Source: Bradyrhizobium iriomotense (GTDB lineage: Bacteria; Pseudomonadota; Alphaproteobacteria; Rhizobiales; Xanthobacteraceae). From it: a DNA stretch of 64,000 nucleotides. The stretch spans positions 62,001-126,000 of the forward strand of contig NZ_JAFCLP010000003.1 in NCBI RefSeq assembly GCF_018129405.1, written 5' to 3'. The notes under the pieces are model-generated. The model saw only the letters and a list, made by a program, of their open reading frames with translations. It did not search any database and was not told the origin of the DNA. This document shows, piece after piece, positions 8,426-16,992 of the stretch. How positions within the stretch are numbered: the stretch's first letter is position 1; each line of letters opens with the position of its first letter. The translations under genes were made by a program, and so were the position numbers.

Positions 8426-9361
8426 ATGGCTCCATCGCAACAGGCGAAATCGTTCAAATCTGTCCGTGGCTTGCTGGCAGGGCTGGCAGCCGGCCTTTGC
8501 CTGCTCGCTGGCCTGCCCGGCGCGTACGCCCAGGCCCCGGCCAAGCAGCCCCCCTCGGCAGCTCAGGCCACGCCGCCGACCGCCCCCCAGGCAGCCCCTC
8601 AGGCCGTGCCCGGGTTCTGGGACCCGCGCCGGCGCCCGGAGCGGCCGGACCTGTCGCGCCTCACCGTGATCCGCTTCCTGACCGAGACCGACTATCCGCC
8701 GTTCAACTACACCGGCGCCGACGGCAATCCGGCCGGCTTCAACGTCGATCTTGCCCGCGTGCTGTGCGAGGAGATCAAGGTCACCTGCACGGTGCAGATG
8801 CGGCGTTTCGAGACGCTGGTCGATGCGCTCACCTCCAACCGGGGCGATGCCATCATCGCCTCGATGGCGGTGAGCCCGCAGCTGCGCGCCCGCGTCGACT
8901 TCACCGATCCCTATTACCGCGTGCCGGCGCGCTTCGTCTCGCGCAAGGATGCGGTGATGCCGGAGATCCGCCCCGAATATCTCGAAGGCAAGAAGGTCGG
9001 CGTCATCGCCGGCTCCGCGCATGAGGCGTATCTGAAAGCGATGTTCACCGACGCCGAGCTGCACCCCTATCAGAGCGACGACGCGATGCGCGCTGCGCTT
9101 CGCAAGGGGGAGGTCGACTTCATCTTCGGTGACGCCATCTCGCTCGCGTTCTGGATCAACGGCACCGATTCCGGCGATTGCTGCGCCTTCTCAGGCGGCC
9201 CGTTCGTCGAGAGCCGCTTCTTCGGCGAAGGCATCGGCATCGCCGTCCGCAAGGGCAACGACGTGCTGCGCCAGGCCCTGAACTGGGCCCTGTTCCGCGT
9301 CTGGGAAAAAGGCCGCTACACCGATCTGTGGCTGCGCTATTTCTCGGTGAGCCCGTTCTAA
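8426..9361 (+). CDS. Amino-acid-type ABC transporter substrate-binding protein (SBP_bac_3)
   Basis: 311 residues. The N-terminal region has a twin of charged residues then a hydrophobic signal core (about 17-36), followed by a 30-residue linker rich in Ala, Pro and Gln. The SBP_bac_3 domain begins with VIRFLTETDYPPFNYTGADG and runs through GFNVDLARVLCEEI, DAIIASMAVSPQLRARVDFTDPYY (landmarks) and FGDAISLAFWINGT. It ends with GRYTDLWLRYF, typical of polar amino acid binders. No permease or ATPase is adjacent, so it is an orphan binder. It might alternatively be a sensor-like periplasmic protein. Confidence 0.83.
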   Translation: MAPSQQAKSFKSVRGLLAGLAAGLCLLAGLPGAYAQAPAKQPPSAAQATPPTAPQAAPQAVPGFWDPRRRPERPDLSRLTVIRFLTETDYPPFNYTGADGNPAGFNVDLARVLCEEIKVTCTVQMRRFETLVDALTSNRGDAIIASMAVSPQLRARVDFTDPYYRVPARFVSRKDAVMPEIRPEYLEGKKVGVIAGSAHEAYLKAMFTDAELHPYQSDDAMRAALRKGEVDFIFGDAISLAFWINGTDSGDCCAFSGGPFVESRFFGEGIGIAVRKGNDVLRQALNWALFRVWEKGRYTDLWLRYFSVSPF

Positions 9362-9372
9362 CCTATCAACCC

Positions 9373-9473
9373 CGTCATTCCGGGGCGCGCAAAGCGCGAA
9401 CTACGGTGCGCAGTTGCGCACCTGAGAATCTCGAGATTCCGGGTTCGATGCTGCGCATCGCCCCGGAATGACG
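9373..9473. repeat. Multi-hairpin palindromic repeat (family F)
   Basis: Outer arms 9373-9387 and 9459-9473 are perfectly complementary over 15 bp (CGTCATTCCGGGGCG). Inside are GGTGCGCAGTTGCGCACC (9405-9422), the exact 14-bp palindrome GAATCTCGAGATTC (about 9426-9439) and GATGCTGCGCATC. It lies 11 nt past a stop codon and upstream of lysK, so its RNA would fold into a cruciform-like cluster of hairpins. Confidence 0.85.
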
Positions 9474-9534
9474 ATCAAGACCATTTTTGCATTCTGCCCG
9501 GAAATCGCTATTTTCCGCGGCCCGGAGGCCCCTG

Positions 9535-11178
9535 ATGTCCGTTATCGATCTTGCCGCGAATCCGAGCGACCTGCGTGCGCTCGCCGAACAATCCAACGCC
9601 TGGCCGTTCGAGCAGGCGAAGGCCATTGTCGCGCGGCTGAAGAAAAGCCCGAAGGACGAGGTGTTGTTCGAGACCGGCTACGGCCCGTCAGGCCTGCCGC
9701 ATATCGGCACGTTCGGCGAGGTCGCGCGCACCTCGATGGTGCGCCATGCCTTCCGCGTGCTGACGGAGGACAAGATCAAGACGCGGCTTCTGGCGTTCTC
9801 CGACGACATGGACGGGTTTCGGAAAGTGCCCGACAACGTCCCCAACAAGGAGATGCTGGCCGCGCATCTCGGCAAGCCGCTGACGCGGGTGCCGGATCCG
9901 TTCTCCAACGAGTACCCGTCGTTCGGGCACCACAACAATGCGCGGCTGCGCGCCTTCCTCGATCATTTCGGTTTCGACTACGAGTTTGCGAGCTCGACCG
10001 ACTACTATACGTCGGGCCGTTTCGACGCGACGCTGCTGAAGATGCTCGCGGCCTACGACAAGGTGATGGCGATCATCCTGCCGACGCTGGGGCCGGACCG
10101 CCGCGCAACCTATTCGCCGTTCCTCCCCATCAGCAAGACCACGGGTGTCGTGCTGCAGGTGCCGATGATCCGCCGCGACGTCGCGGCCGGCACGGTGACC
10201 TATGTCGATCCTGACACGAACCAGGAAGTCGAGACGCCGGTCACCGGCGGCAACGTCAAGTGCCAGTGGAAGGCCGACTGGGCGATGCGCTGGGTCGCGC
10301 TCGGCGTCGACTATGAGATGGCCGGCAAGGACCTGATCGATTCCGTGAAGCTGTCCGGCGCGATCGCGAAGGCGCTCGGCGCCACGCCGCCGGAGGGCTT
10401 CAACTACGAGCTCTTCCTCGACGAGAAGGGCCAGAAGATCTCGAAGTCGAAGGGCAACGGCCTCACCATCGACGAATGGCTGCGCTATGCCTCGCCGGAA
10501 TCGCTGTCGCTGTTCATGTACCGCGAGCCGAAGGCGGCCAAGCGGCTGTATTTCGACGTCATCCCGCGCAACGTCGACGACTATCAGCAGTTCATCGACG
10601 GCTTCCCGAAGCAGGACGGCAAGCAGCAACTCGGCAATCCGGTCTGGCACATCCACAACGGCAAGCCGCCGCAAGGCGACATGCCCGTCACCTTCCAGCT
10701 GCTGCTGACGCTGGTGTCGTCATCGAACGCGGAGAACGCCGAGACGCTGTGGGGCTTCATCGGCCGCTATCGTCCCGGCGTGAGCCCGCAGACGCATCCC
10801 AAGCTCGATGCGATGGTCGGCTACGCCATCAACTATTATCGCGACTTCGTCGCGCCGACGAAGCAGTTCCGCGTGCCCACGGACACGGAGCGCGCGGCGC
10901 TGCAGGACCTGCGCGATGCGCTCTCGCAGCTTCCGCAGGACTCCTCGCCCGAGGACATCCAGAACGTCGTCTACGAGATCGGCCGCCGCGAGCCGTTCCT
11001 CGACCAGGTCAAGAAGGGCAAGGACGGCCGCCCCGGCGTCACGCTCGACTGGTTCAACATGCTCTACCAGGTGCTGCTCGGCCAGGAGAAGGGCCCACGC
11101 TTCGGCTCCTTCGTCGCGGTGTACGGCGTGCAGAACGCGGTGAACATGATCGACGGCGCGCTGGCAAGGAGCGCGTAG
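9535..11178 (+). CDS. lysK: Lysine--tRNA ligase, class I
   Basis: 547-residue class I (archaeal-type) lysyl-tRNA synthetase, which charges tRNA-Lys in the cytoplasm. The Rossmann signature PHIGT (residues 55-59, equivalent of HIGH) and KISKS (301-305, equivalent of KMSKS) are both present. [15 protein letters not shown] and NGLTIDEWL also match the family. The frame is open from 9487, but the ATG at 9535 follows a CGGAGG Shine-Dalgarno and begins at the family N-terminus. Alphaproteobacteria commonly use this class I form in place of class II LysS. It appears monocistronic, flanked by palindromic repeats on both sides. Confidence 0.95.
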   Translation: MSVIDLAANPSDLRALAEQSNAWPFEQAKAIVARLKKSPKDEVLFETGYGPSGLPHIGTFGEVARTSMVRHAFRVLTEDKIKTRLLAFSDDMDGFRKVPDNVPNKEMLAAHLGKPLTRVPDPFSNEYPSFGHHNNARLRAFLDHFGFDYEFASSTDYYTSGRFDATLLKMLAAYDKVMAIILPTLGPDRRATYSPFLPISKTTGVVLQVPMIRRDVAAGTVTYVDPDTNQEVETPVTGGNVKCQWKADWAMRWVALGVDYEMAGKDLIDSVKLSGAIAKALGATPPEGFNYELFLDEKGQKISKSKGNGLTIDEWLRYASPESLSLFMYREPKAAKRLYFDVIPRNVDDYQQFIDGFPKQDGKQQLGNPVWHIHNGKPPQGDMPVTFQLLLTLVSSSNAENAETLWGFIGRYRPGVSPQTHPKLDAMVGYAINYYRDFVAPTKQFRVPTDTERAALQDLRDALSQLPQDSSPEDIQNVVYEIGRREPFLDQVKKGKDGRPGVTLDWFNMLYQVLLGQEKGPRFGSFVAVYGVQNAVNMIDGALARSA

Positions 11179-11190
11179 CCGCACCCTCAT

Positions 11191-11293
11191 TGTCATCGTC
11201 CGCGAAGGCGGACGATCCAGTATTCCAGAGGCGGTCGTTGTGGAGTAGAGAGGCCGCGGCGTACTGGATTCCCCGCCTTCGCGGGGAATGACA
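11191..11293. repeat. Palindromic repeat (family E)
   Basis: TGTCAT at 11191 pairs with ATGACA ending at 11293. Nested hairpins are CGTCCGCGAAGGCGGACG near 11197, CAGTA/TACTG arms, and CCCCGCCTTCGCGGGG near 11271. It is the first of three different repeat units lying side by side in the 382-bp gap between lysK and the carbonic anhydrase gene. Confidence 0.8.
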
Positions 11294-11305
11294 GCGAACC
11301 AGATA

Positions 11306-11383
11306 CGTAGCCCGGATGAGCGTAGCGACATCCGGGATGCCGCAAAGAAGGTCCCGGATATCGCTACGCTCATCCGGGCTACG
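11306..11383. repeat. Palindromic repeat (family A, unit 1)
   Basis: Perfect 23-bp inverted repeat: arm 11306-11328 (CGTAGCCCGGATGAGCG followed by TAGCGA) and arm 11361-11383. The loop is about 32 nt. The same arm sequence recurs at 14811, 35247 and 41895. Confidence 0.9.
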
Positions 11384-11415
11384 AACCTTCATGCAAACGC
11401 AACTCTCTCCCCAAC

Positions 11416-11537
11416 GTCGTCCTGGCGAAAGCCAGGACGCATAACCACCGTCGGATGTGGTTATGGGGACTCGGAGTTGCCAACTCGCACGACGACTTCT
11501 CCCTGGGGCAATGGGTCCTGGCTTTCGCCAGGACGAC
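11416..11537. repeat. Palindromic repeat (family B, unit 1)
   Basis: Perfect 23-bp arms 11416-11438 and 11515-11537 (GTCGTCCTGGCGAAAGCCAG plus GAC). Each arm is itself a small hairpin (CCTGG-CGAAAG-CCAGG). The loop of about 76 nt contains ATAACCAC/GTGGTTAT pairing and a GAGTTGCCAACTC palindrome. It is followed 23 nt later by the end of the carbonic anhydrase gene. Confidence 0.9.
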
Positions 11538-11560
11538 ATCGATGAATACTTGCGCCCCGG

Positions 11561-12313
11561 TCAAATCGACCGCAGCACGTAACGCCGGTTATCCTTCTGC
11601 ACCGGGCGTGCGTTCATCGGGTAGAGCTTTGCGAATGCTGCGACGTCGGCCGCCGACACCTGGATCGGCGTGGTCAGCAGCAGCCATTCGACCACTTCCG
11701 AGCAGGGCGGCGTCGTCAGCGAGCCGGGATAGCGGTAATAGCTGAGCTTCGGCGGCAGCATGGCGAGCGGATCGATGCTCGCATCCGCCTTCACCGCGGG
11801 CCCTTCCGCCGCCGGCATGGTCTTGACGATCTTGCCAAAGGCCGCGTTGGGCTTGCCCTCGGCCATCAGCACGCCGACCACGGCGAGCCCGCCGGCATCG
11901 TTGCGGTGGACGAAATGCGCCTCCATCGGAAAATTCTTGCCGCCGATCATGTGCTCGCTCGGCCGGTGGAAGTGCACCTGGAGCAGCTTGTATTTGACGT
12001 CGCCGAGCGTGAGCGTGCTGCCCTCGGCGAAGTTGAGCTGGATCGTGTGCCCGTTGTTGACGATGGTGTCGGCACTCTTGCCCCAGTTCAGCTTCAGCGC
12101 GGGCAGTTGCGACTTGACCGTCGTCTCGATGTCGATCGGCGATTGTTGCAGGCCGACCGCGCAGGCCTTGTTGGCTGCATCGATCTCGCCCCATTTGGCC
12201 GGCCCGCCGGCGCCCTCATAGCTCCAATGCGCGCCTTCGGCGGCGAAGCCCGGCTTGCAGAGCGGACAAAGCGCAAGACCGGCGAGTGCTTTCAAGGCGT
12301 GGCGGCGATTCAT
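11561..12313 (-). CDS. Alpha-class carbonic anhydrase, exported
   Basis: 250-residue periplasmic enzyme interconverting CO2 and bicarbonate. The N-terminus MNRRHALKALAGLAL is a twin-arginine-like signal, with cleavage near FAA at 25. QQSPIDI (56-62) is the family signature. The three zinc ligands are present as His114 and His116 (QVHFHRPSEH) and His133 (EAHFVH). YYRYPGSLTTPPCSE is the typical C-terminal motif. The start follows a GGGGA Shine-Dalgarno. It is probably monocistronic. The length is normal and no key residue is missing. Confidence 0.93.
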   Translation of the reverse strand: MNRRHALKALAGLALCPLCKPGFAAEGAHWSYEGAGGPAKWGEIDAANKACAVGLQQSPIDIETTVKSQLPALKLNWGKSADTIVNNGHTIQLNFAEGSTLTLGDVKYKLLQVHFHRPSEHMIGGKNFPMEAHFVHRNDAGGLAVVGVLMAEGKPNAAFGKIVKTMPAAEGPAVKADASIDPLAMLPPKLSYYRYPGSLTTPPCSEVVEWLLLTTPIQVSAADVAAFAKLYPMNARPVQKDNRRYVLRSI

Positions 12314-12404
12314 GATAGTCCCCCTCAGATCAACTTGATCGGCAATTTCGCGCGCAACCTAGGCGAGAGGGACGGTGAGTCGCAATGGCGATCGCGCGTC
12401 GAAT

Positions 12405-13031
12405 CTATTGGCTCGCCCACACGATCCTTGCGATCCACGCGACCTCGCCGGTCGCCATCGTACGCTCGGCCAGCGAGACATCGAGCGGCTGCAATTCCAG
12501 CGCCTTTGCCGTGCGGCGCTTCAGGGTGGCGATCGTCACCTCGCCCGCTCTGGTCTTCACCACGACACGGTCGCCCTTGTGGATCGCTGCGCTGGGTGAA
12601 ACCAGGATGACGTCGCCGTCGCGATAGGTGGGCGCAAGCACATCGCCCGCGATCGCCAGCGCAAAGGTCTTGCTGTCCTCGGGAAAAGGAAGCGCGACTT
12701 CGCTCCAGCCCTTGCCCGATGGAAGGCCGGACTCATCGAAGGCGCCGCTCGCGCCGGCCAGCGCGAGGCCGAGCAGCGGCACCGAACGGCCGTCGCCGGC
12801 CTCGCCGTCGACCAGCCTTGCAAAAGTGTCGATCGAGTCGCCGGTCGCCGCCAGCGCTTTCGCGATCGATTCGGTCGAGGGCCAGCGCTCGCGGCCGTCC
12901 GCGGTGACGCGCTTGGACCTGTTGAAGGTGGTGGGGTCGAGCCCGGCGCGCTTGGCAAGGCCGGACGGCGACAGGCCGGCACGCGCCGCCAGCCGATCCA
13001 GCGCGACCCAGATCTGGTCGTGACTCAGCAT
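12405..13031 (-). CDS. HTH/S24 LexA-like transcriptional regulator
   Basis: 208 residues. The N-terminal part has a helix-turn-helix (AARAGLSPSGLAKRAGLD, then TTFNRSK in the recognition region) and SIAKALAATGDSIDTF. The C-terminal half is an S24/LexA-CI-type fold: GDVLAPTYRDGDVILVSP with a Lys-bearing strand near GDRVVVKTRAGEVTIATLKRR. A repressor that might autocleave is possible. The catalytic Ser normally sits in a DSMxP context, but here that position reads GDVLAP, without the Ser, so cleavage activity is doubtful. ATG 13031 is preferred over 13079 because the family N-terminus starts at MLSHDQIW. A dyad lies upstream (13084-13114). Confidence 0.8.
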   Translation of the reverse strand: MLSHDQIWVALDRLAARAGLSPSGLAKRAGLDPTTFNRSKRVTADGRERWPSTESIAKALAATGDSIDTFARLVDGEAGDGRSVPLLGLALAGASGAFDESGLPSGKGWSEVALPFPEDSKTFALAIAGDVLAPTYRDGDVILVSPSAAIHKGDRVVVKTRAGEVTIATLKRRTAKALELQPLDVSLAERTMATGEVAWIARIVWASQ

Positions 13032-13083
13032 CCTCTGTGCTTTGGCCTGTCTGACCATGGAAGGTCCAGCCCGTCGCAACTCA

Positions 13084-13114
13084 GGAAAACTGTCCTCAAA
13101 TCAACCGGTTTTCC
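13084..13114. promoter_or_regulatory. Dyad GGAAAAC-N17-GTTTTCC upstream of the S24-type regulator
   Basis: Arms 13084-13090 and 13108-13114 are perfectly complementary, about 55 bp upstream of the regulator start, a plausible autoregulatory operator. The rest of the 332-bp gap to the DUF952 gene holds a second weak dyad (GTTCCGAT/ATCGGGAC near 13210-13228), a GGGGT...ACCCC hairpin near 13282 and a direct repeat CCCAAGAGAC at 13296-13305 and 13313-13322. Confidence 0.4.
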
Positions 13115-13363
13115 GTTTTTCGCGCAAGGGGTGGCAGGAAAGCGGTTGTCGAGCGAAGGGTATACAAGTTCGTGGCCAGGAAAACGCGTCAAAACAGGAA
13201 TACGCGCCCGTTCCGATTTCATCGGGACGGAATAGGCTCTAAGTCTTGAGTTCGGAAGGAGCGGCCTTTACGGTCGCGCCCGGGGTTTCAGGGACCCCAA
13301 GAGACGAAAAAACCCAAGAGACTCAAAGAGCTGTCTCAAAGGGCAAACAGGGCTGCGTAAGCG

Positions 13364-13708
13364 GTGGTCAAAATCTACAAAATCTGTCCGGCCTCGGCCT
13401 GGCGCGAGGCGGAACGACACGGCGTGTACCAGGGCAGCGCGGACGATTCGCGCGACGGCTTCATCCATTTCTCGACGGCCGCCCAGGTTCCCGAGACCCT
13501 GCGGAAGCATTTCGCCGGGCAGCGGGCGCTGTTCCTGGTCGAGGTCGACGGCGATGCGCTCGGCAGCGAGCTGCGCTGGGAGCGCTCGCGCAATGACGAG
13601 CTGTTTCCGCACCTCTACGGCGAGCTCGATCTCGGCGCGGTGATTTCGGTGATAAATCTCAACATGCGCTCGGACGGCGGTCACGACGTGCCGGAGCTTG
13701 CCCCGTGA
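13364..13708 (+). CDS. DUF952 domain-containing protein
   Basis: 114 residues from a GTG start. The whole protein is one DUF952 domain: VYKI-type opening (MVKIYKICPASAWREA), DGFIHFSTAAQVPETL in the middle and LFPHLYGELDL toward the end. The function of the family is unknown. The conserved His/Ser of FIHFS suggests a ligand or nucleotide pocket. Its TGA stop overlaps the GTG start of pyrD, so the two are translationally coupled, an arrangement I recall as frequent in this bacterial group. Confidence 0.85.
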   Translation: MVKIYKICPASAWREAERHGVYQGSADDSRDGFIHFSTAAQVPETLRKHFAGQRALFLVEVDGDALGSELRWERSRNDELFPHLYGELDLGAVISVINLNMRSDGGHDVPELAP

Positions 13709-14802
13709 TCCGTGCTTTCGACGCTCTCTCGCTGCCGGTGCTGCGTTGGCTCGATCCGGAGGATGCGCATCGCCTGGCGATCCAGGGCCTGCGCTTCCTG
13801 CCGCCGGTCAAGCCGCGCCCTGACGATGCCAAGCTCGCGGTGCGCGCCTTCGGGCTCAACTTTCCCAATCCGATCGGCATGGCCGCGGGCTTCGACAAGA
13901 GCGCCGAGGTGCCGGACGCGCTGCTGCGGCTCGGTTTCGGCTTCGTCGAGATCGGCTCGGTGACGCCGAAGCCGCAAGCCGGCAACCCGCGCCCGCGCCT
14001 GTTCCGGCTCGAGCGCGACGAGGCTGTCATCAACCGCATGGGCTTCAACAATGACGGTGCGGAAGTCGCGCTGCGCCGCCTCGCCGCCCGCGCGCAGCAT
14101 GGCGGCATCGTCGGCGTCAATGTCGGCGCCAACAAGGATTCGCCGGACCGTGTCGCCGACTACGTCAAGCTGATCGAGACCTTTGCGCCGGTCGCGAGCT
14201 ATTTCACCGTCAACGTCTCCTCGCCGAACACGCCGGGCCTGCGAAACTTGCAGGAAGGCGCGCTGCTCGACGATCTCCTCGCGCGCGTGATCGATGCACG
14301 GGAGCGGGTGCGGCAAAAGGCGGGTGATACGCCGGTGCTGCTTAAGATCGCGCCTGACTTGAGCCTCGCCCAGCTCGACGATGTCGTGCAGGTCGCGCGC
14401 TCGCGAAAGGTCGACGGCATGATCGTGTCGAACACGACGATCGCGCGGCCGAGCACGCTGCGCGAGGAGATGCGCGCCAAGGAGCAGGGCGGCCTGTCCG
14501 GCCGGCCGCTGTTCCGCCTCTCGACGCGGATGGTCGCGGAGACTTATGTGCGGGTCGAAGGTGCATTCCCCCTGGTCGGCGTCGGCGGCGTCGATTCCGG
14601 CGGCGCGGCGCTGACGAAGATCCGTGCCGGCGCCAGCCTGATCCAGCTCTATTCGTCGCTGGTCTACAAGGGCCTCGGCCTCGTCGACGAGATCAAGCGC
14701 GACCTCACCTCGACGCTGCTGCGCACGGGCCGGGATTCGCTCTCCGACATCGTCGGCGCGGATGCGGCGACGCTGACCGCGGAAGACTGGCCGGGGATGT
14801 AG
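13705..14802 (+). CDS. pyrD: Dihydroorotate dehydrogenase (quinone), class 2
   Basis: 365-residue membrane-associated flavoenzyme oxidising dihydroorotate to orotate in pyrimidine synthesis, with ubiquinone as acceptor. The class 2 N-terminal helices (DALSLPVLRWLDPEDAHRLA) precede the barrel. GLNFPNPIGMAAGFDKSAE, the catalytic-Ser region VNVSSPNTPGLRNLQ and the FMN-phosphate motif LVGVGGVDSGGAA are intact. The GTG start overlaps the DUF952 stop by 4 nt. A family A palindrome begins 8 nt after the stop. Confidence 0.95.
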   Translation: MIRAFDALSLPVLRWLDPEDAHRLAIQGLRFLPPVKPRPDDAKLAVRAFGLNFPNPIGMAAGFDKSAEVPDALLRLGFGFVEIGSVTPKPQAGNPRPRLFRLERDEAVINRMGFNNDGAEVALRRLAARAQHGGIVGVNVGANKDSPDRVADYVKLIETFAPVASYFTVNVSSPNTPGLRNLQEGALLDDLLARVIDARERVRQKAGDTPVLLKIAPDLSLAQLDDVVQVARSRKVDGMIVSNTTIARPSTLREEMRAKEQGGLSGRPLFRLSTRMVAETYVRVEGAFPLVGVGGVDSGGAALTKIRAGASLIQLYSSLVYKGLGLVDEIKRDLTSTLLRTGRDSLSDIVGADAATLTAEDWPGM

Positions 14803-14810
14803 CGCGGTCT

Positions 14811-14898
14811 CGTAGCCCGGATGGAGCGTAGCGCAATCCGGGAATCTTTCCGCGAATACGAAGACCCCCGGATTACGCTGCGCTCCATCCGGGCTACG
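14811..14898. repeat. Palindromic repeat (family A, unit 2)
   Basis: Arms 14811-14833 and 14876-14898 pair over 23 positions with one mismatch (CGTAGCCCGGATGGAGCG stem). It sits between the convergent ends of pyrD and the MATE gene, filling nearly the whole 101-bp gap, and may serve as a bidirectional transcription stop. Confidence 0.88.
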
Positions 14899-14903
14899 TT
14901 CTT

Positions 14904-16229
14904 CTATGGCTTCGAAAACGTCGCCCGATACAGCGCCGGATACCTCACACCCTGCAATCCGCCACGCGCGACATAGAACGCAATCAGCGCGCACCACAGT
15001 CCGGCATTGCCGAACGATCGCAGCGCCAGCCAGACGCCGAAGAAGATCGCGAGCGAGGCCAGCATCAGGTTGCGCATCTCGCGCGCCCAGGTGGCGCCGA
15101 CATAGATGCCGTCGAAGCCGAACGCGAACACGCCGGGGACCGGCGCGAGCACGATGAACGGCAGGAAGTCGCGCGCGGCCCGGCGGACGTCCTCGCTCGC
15201 CGTCATGAAGTTGATCAGTGCCGGCCCGAACAGTGCGAACAGCACGGCGACGACCAGCGCGAAGCCGAGCCCCCACAGCAGCACCAGCCGGGTCGAATCC
15301 GAAAAACCCTTGGCGTCGCGCCCGCCAAAGGTGCGGCCGCAGAGCTGCTGGGCGGCATTGGCGAGGCCGTCGAGGAAGAAGGCGCTGACCAGCAGGAAAT
15401 TGTTGAGCACGGAGTTCGCCGCCAGCGTGACGTCGCCGGCGCGCGCGCCCTTGGCGGTAAAGAACAGGAACACGGCGATCAGTGCCGCGGTGCGGATCAG
15501 GATGTCGGTGTTGACCGCCAACAGCCGCATCAGTTTTGCGCGATCGAACAGCGTTGCGCGGGGCACCTTGAAGCCGCCATCGGCATGGCGTCGGCAGACG
15601 ATGACGCCGAGCACGAAGCCTGTTGTCTCCGACAGCAGTGCGGCGATCGCGGCGCCCGCAATGCCGGTGTCGTAGACCAGCACCAGCAAGATCGTCGCCG
15701 CCATGTTGATGAGGTTGATGACGACCTGCAGCAGCAGTGCCGGATTGGCGCGGGCCTGTCCCACCAGCCAGCCGAGGATGACGTAATTGGCGAAGGCGAA
15801 GGGCGACGACCAGATCCGGATCATGAAATAGGTCTTTGCGGCCTGCGTCACGCCTTCGCTGCCGCCCATCAGGTCGAACAGCACGGCGGCGAGCGGCAAT
15901 TGCAGCACGATCAGCGCCGCGCCGATGAGGCCTGCGACGATGAAGCCGCGCACCAGGATCACGGTCTGCTCGCGCGTCTCGCCCGCGCCGAGCGCCTGCG
16001 CGGTGAAGGCGAGCGTGCTCATGCGCAGGAAGCCGAACAGCCAGAACAGGCAGTCGAAGATGACGGAGGCCATCGCGACGCCGCCGAGCAGCGCCGCGTC
16101 GTCGAGCCGGCCGATTGCGGTGGTCGAGACCACGCCGATCAGGGGCGTCGTGAGGTTCGCGACCATCGCGGGACCTGCGATGGCGAACACCTGCCGGCTT
16201 CCGACGCGGGGATGAACGGGGGCGTGCAT
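14904..16229 (-). CDS. MATE family efflux transporter (DinF-like)
   Basis: 441-residue inner-membrane protein with about 12 hydrophobic segments in two repeats. FAIAGPAMVANLTTPLIGVV starts TM1, IGRLDDAALLGGVAMASVIFD follows as in DinF-type members, and LDGLANAAQQLCGRTFGGRD marks the second half. MATE proteins expel cationic compounds using Na+ or H+. It starts 1 nt after the stop of the MBL-fold hydrolase gene, so the pair is one operon. The substrate is unknown. Confidence 0.9.
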   Translation of the reverse strand: MHAPVHPRVGSRQVFAIAGPAMVANLTTPLIGVVSTTAIGRLDDAALLGGVAMASVIFDCLFWLFGFLRMSTLAFTAQALGAGETREQTVILVRGFIVAGLIGAALIVLQLPLAAVLFDLMGGSEGVTQAAKTYFMIRIWSSPFAFANYVILGWLVGQARANPALLLQVVINLINMAATILLVLVYDTGIAGAAIAALLSETTGFVLGVIVCRRHADGGFKVPRATLFDRAKLMRLLAVNTDILIRTAALIAVFLFFTAKGARAGDVTLAANSVLNNFLLVSAFFLDGLANAAQQLCGRTFGGRDAKGFSDSTRLVLLWGLGFALVVAVLFALFGPALINFMTASEDVRRAARDFLPFIVLAPVPGVFAFGFDGIYVGATWAREMRNLMLASLAIFFGVWLALRSFGNAGLWCALIAFYVARGGLQGVRYPALYRATFSKP

Positions 16230-16230
16230 G

Positions 16231-16965
16231 TCAGAACACGAGCACCATGCCGTCTTCGGCGGCGAGGTGCTCGATGTCGTCCAGGCGCGACAGCATGTCC
16301 TCGCTCATATGGGTGAGGACGAGCCGCTTGGCGCCGATGTCGGGCAGATGCTGTTCCAAGGTCTTCAGGCTGAGATGGTTCTTGACCACCTTCTCGTACA
16401 TGTAGGCTTCAGCGATGAAAAGGTCCGCGCCATGCGCCAGCGGAATGAGCGTCTCCGTCCATTCGGTATCGGCGCTGTAGGCGAGCGTGCGGCCCTCGGC
16501 CTCGACGCGGTAGGCGAGGAAAGGACCGCCGGATTCGCCGTGCACGACCGGGTAGGGTGTCACGGTCACGACGCCGAAGGTTCGGCTTTGCTCGGGTGCA
16601 AGCTCGACGACGTTGAGTTCAAAACGCTGCTTGGTCTTGGAGGAGTGCTCGAACAGCGCTTCCATCACGTCACGCAGCCGCGTCTCGATGCCTTGCGGGC
16701 CCGCGATCGTCAGCGGCCGCGTCCGCCGGGAGAATTGCGCGTCGAGCAGAAAGAACGGCAGGCCGGCAAAATGATCGCCGTGGAAATGTGTGATCAGGAT
16801 CAGGTCGATGTCGTTGCGATCGATCTCCAATCGCTTCAGCGCCGGCAGGGCCGACGCACCGCAATCGATCAGGAAGTTGGCTTCGCGCCCGGAGACATGG
16901 AAGCAGGTGTTGAGCCTGCCGCCGGAGCCGAAGGCGTCACCGCAGCCGACGAAACGCAGTTGCAT
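16231..16965 (-). CDS. MBL-fold metallohydrolase (RNase Z-like)
   Basis: 244-residue metallo-beta-lactamase fold hydrolase. The HxHxDH motif is THFHGDHFAGL with His60, His62, Asp64 and His65. PVVHGESGG, LAYSADTEWTE (Asp ligand) and LVLTHMSEDM complete the two-metal site. The opening LRFVGCGDAFGSGGRLNTCF resembles RNase Z-like and phosphodiesterase-like members, but the flexible arm of tRNase Z is not evident. The substrate is unknown. Translational linkage with the MATE gene (1-nt gap) is the main context clue. Confidence 0.85.
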   Translation of the reverse strand: MQLRFVGCGDAFGSGGRLNTCFHVSGREANFLIDCGASALPALKRLEIDRNDIDLILITHFHGDHFAGLPFFLLDAQFSRRTRPLTIAGPQGIETRLRDVMEALFEHSSKTKQRFELNVVELAPEQSRTFGVVTVTPYPVVHGESGGPFLAYRVEAEGRTLAYSADTEWTETLIPLAHGADLFIAEAYMYEKVVKNHLSLKTLEQHLPDIGAKRLVLTHMSEDMLSRLDDIEHLAAEDGMVLVF

Positions 16966-16992
16966 CGGCTGCGCACTCCCTGAATCACATCC

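Noticed and set aside
11191-11537. Considered a CRISPR array because of clustered repeats
   Set aside because: The units are palindromes of different families with unequal spacers, not identical direct repeats. No cas genes are present.
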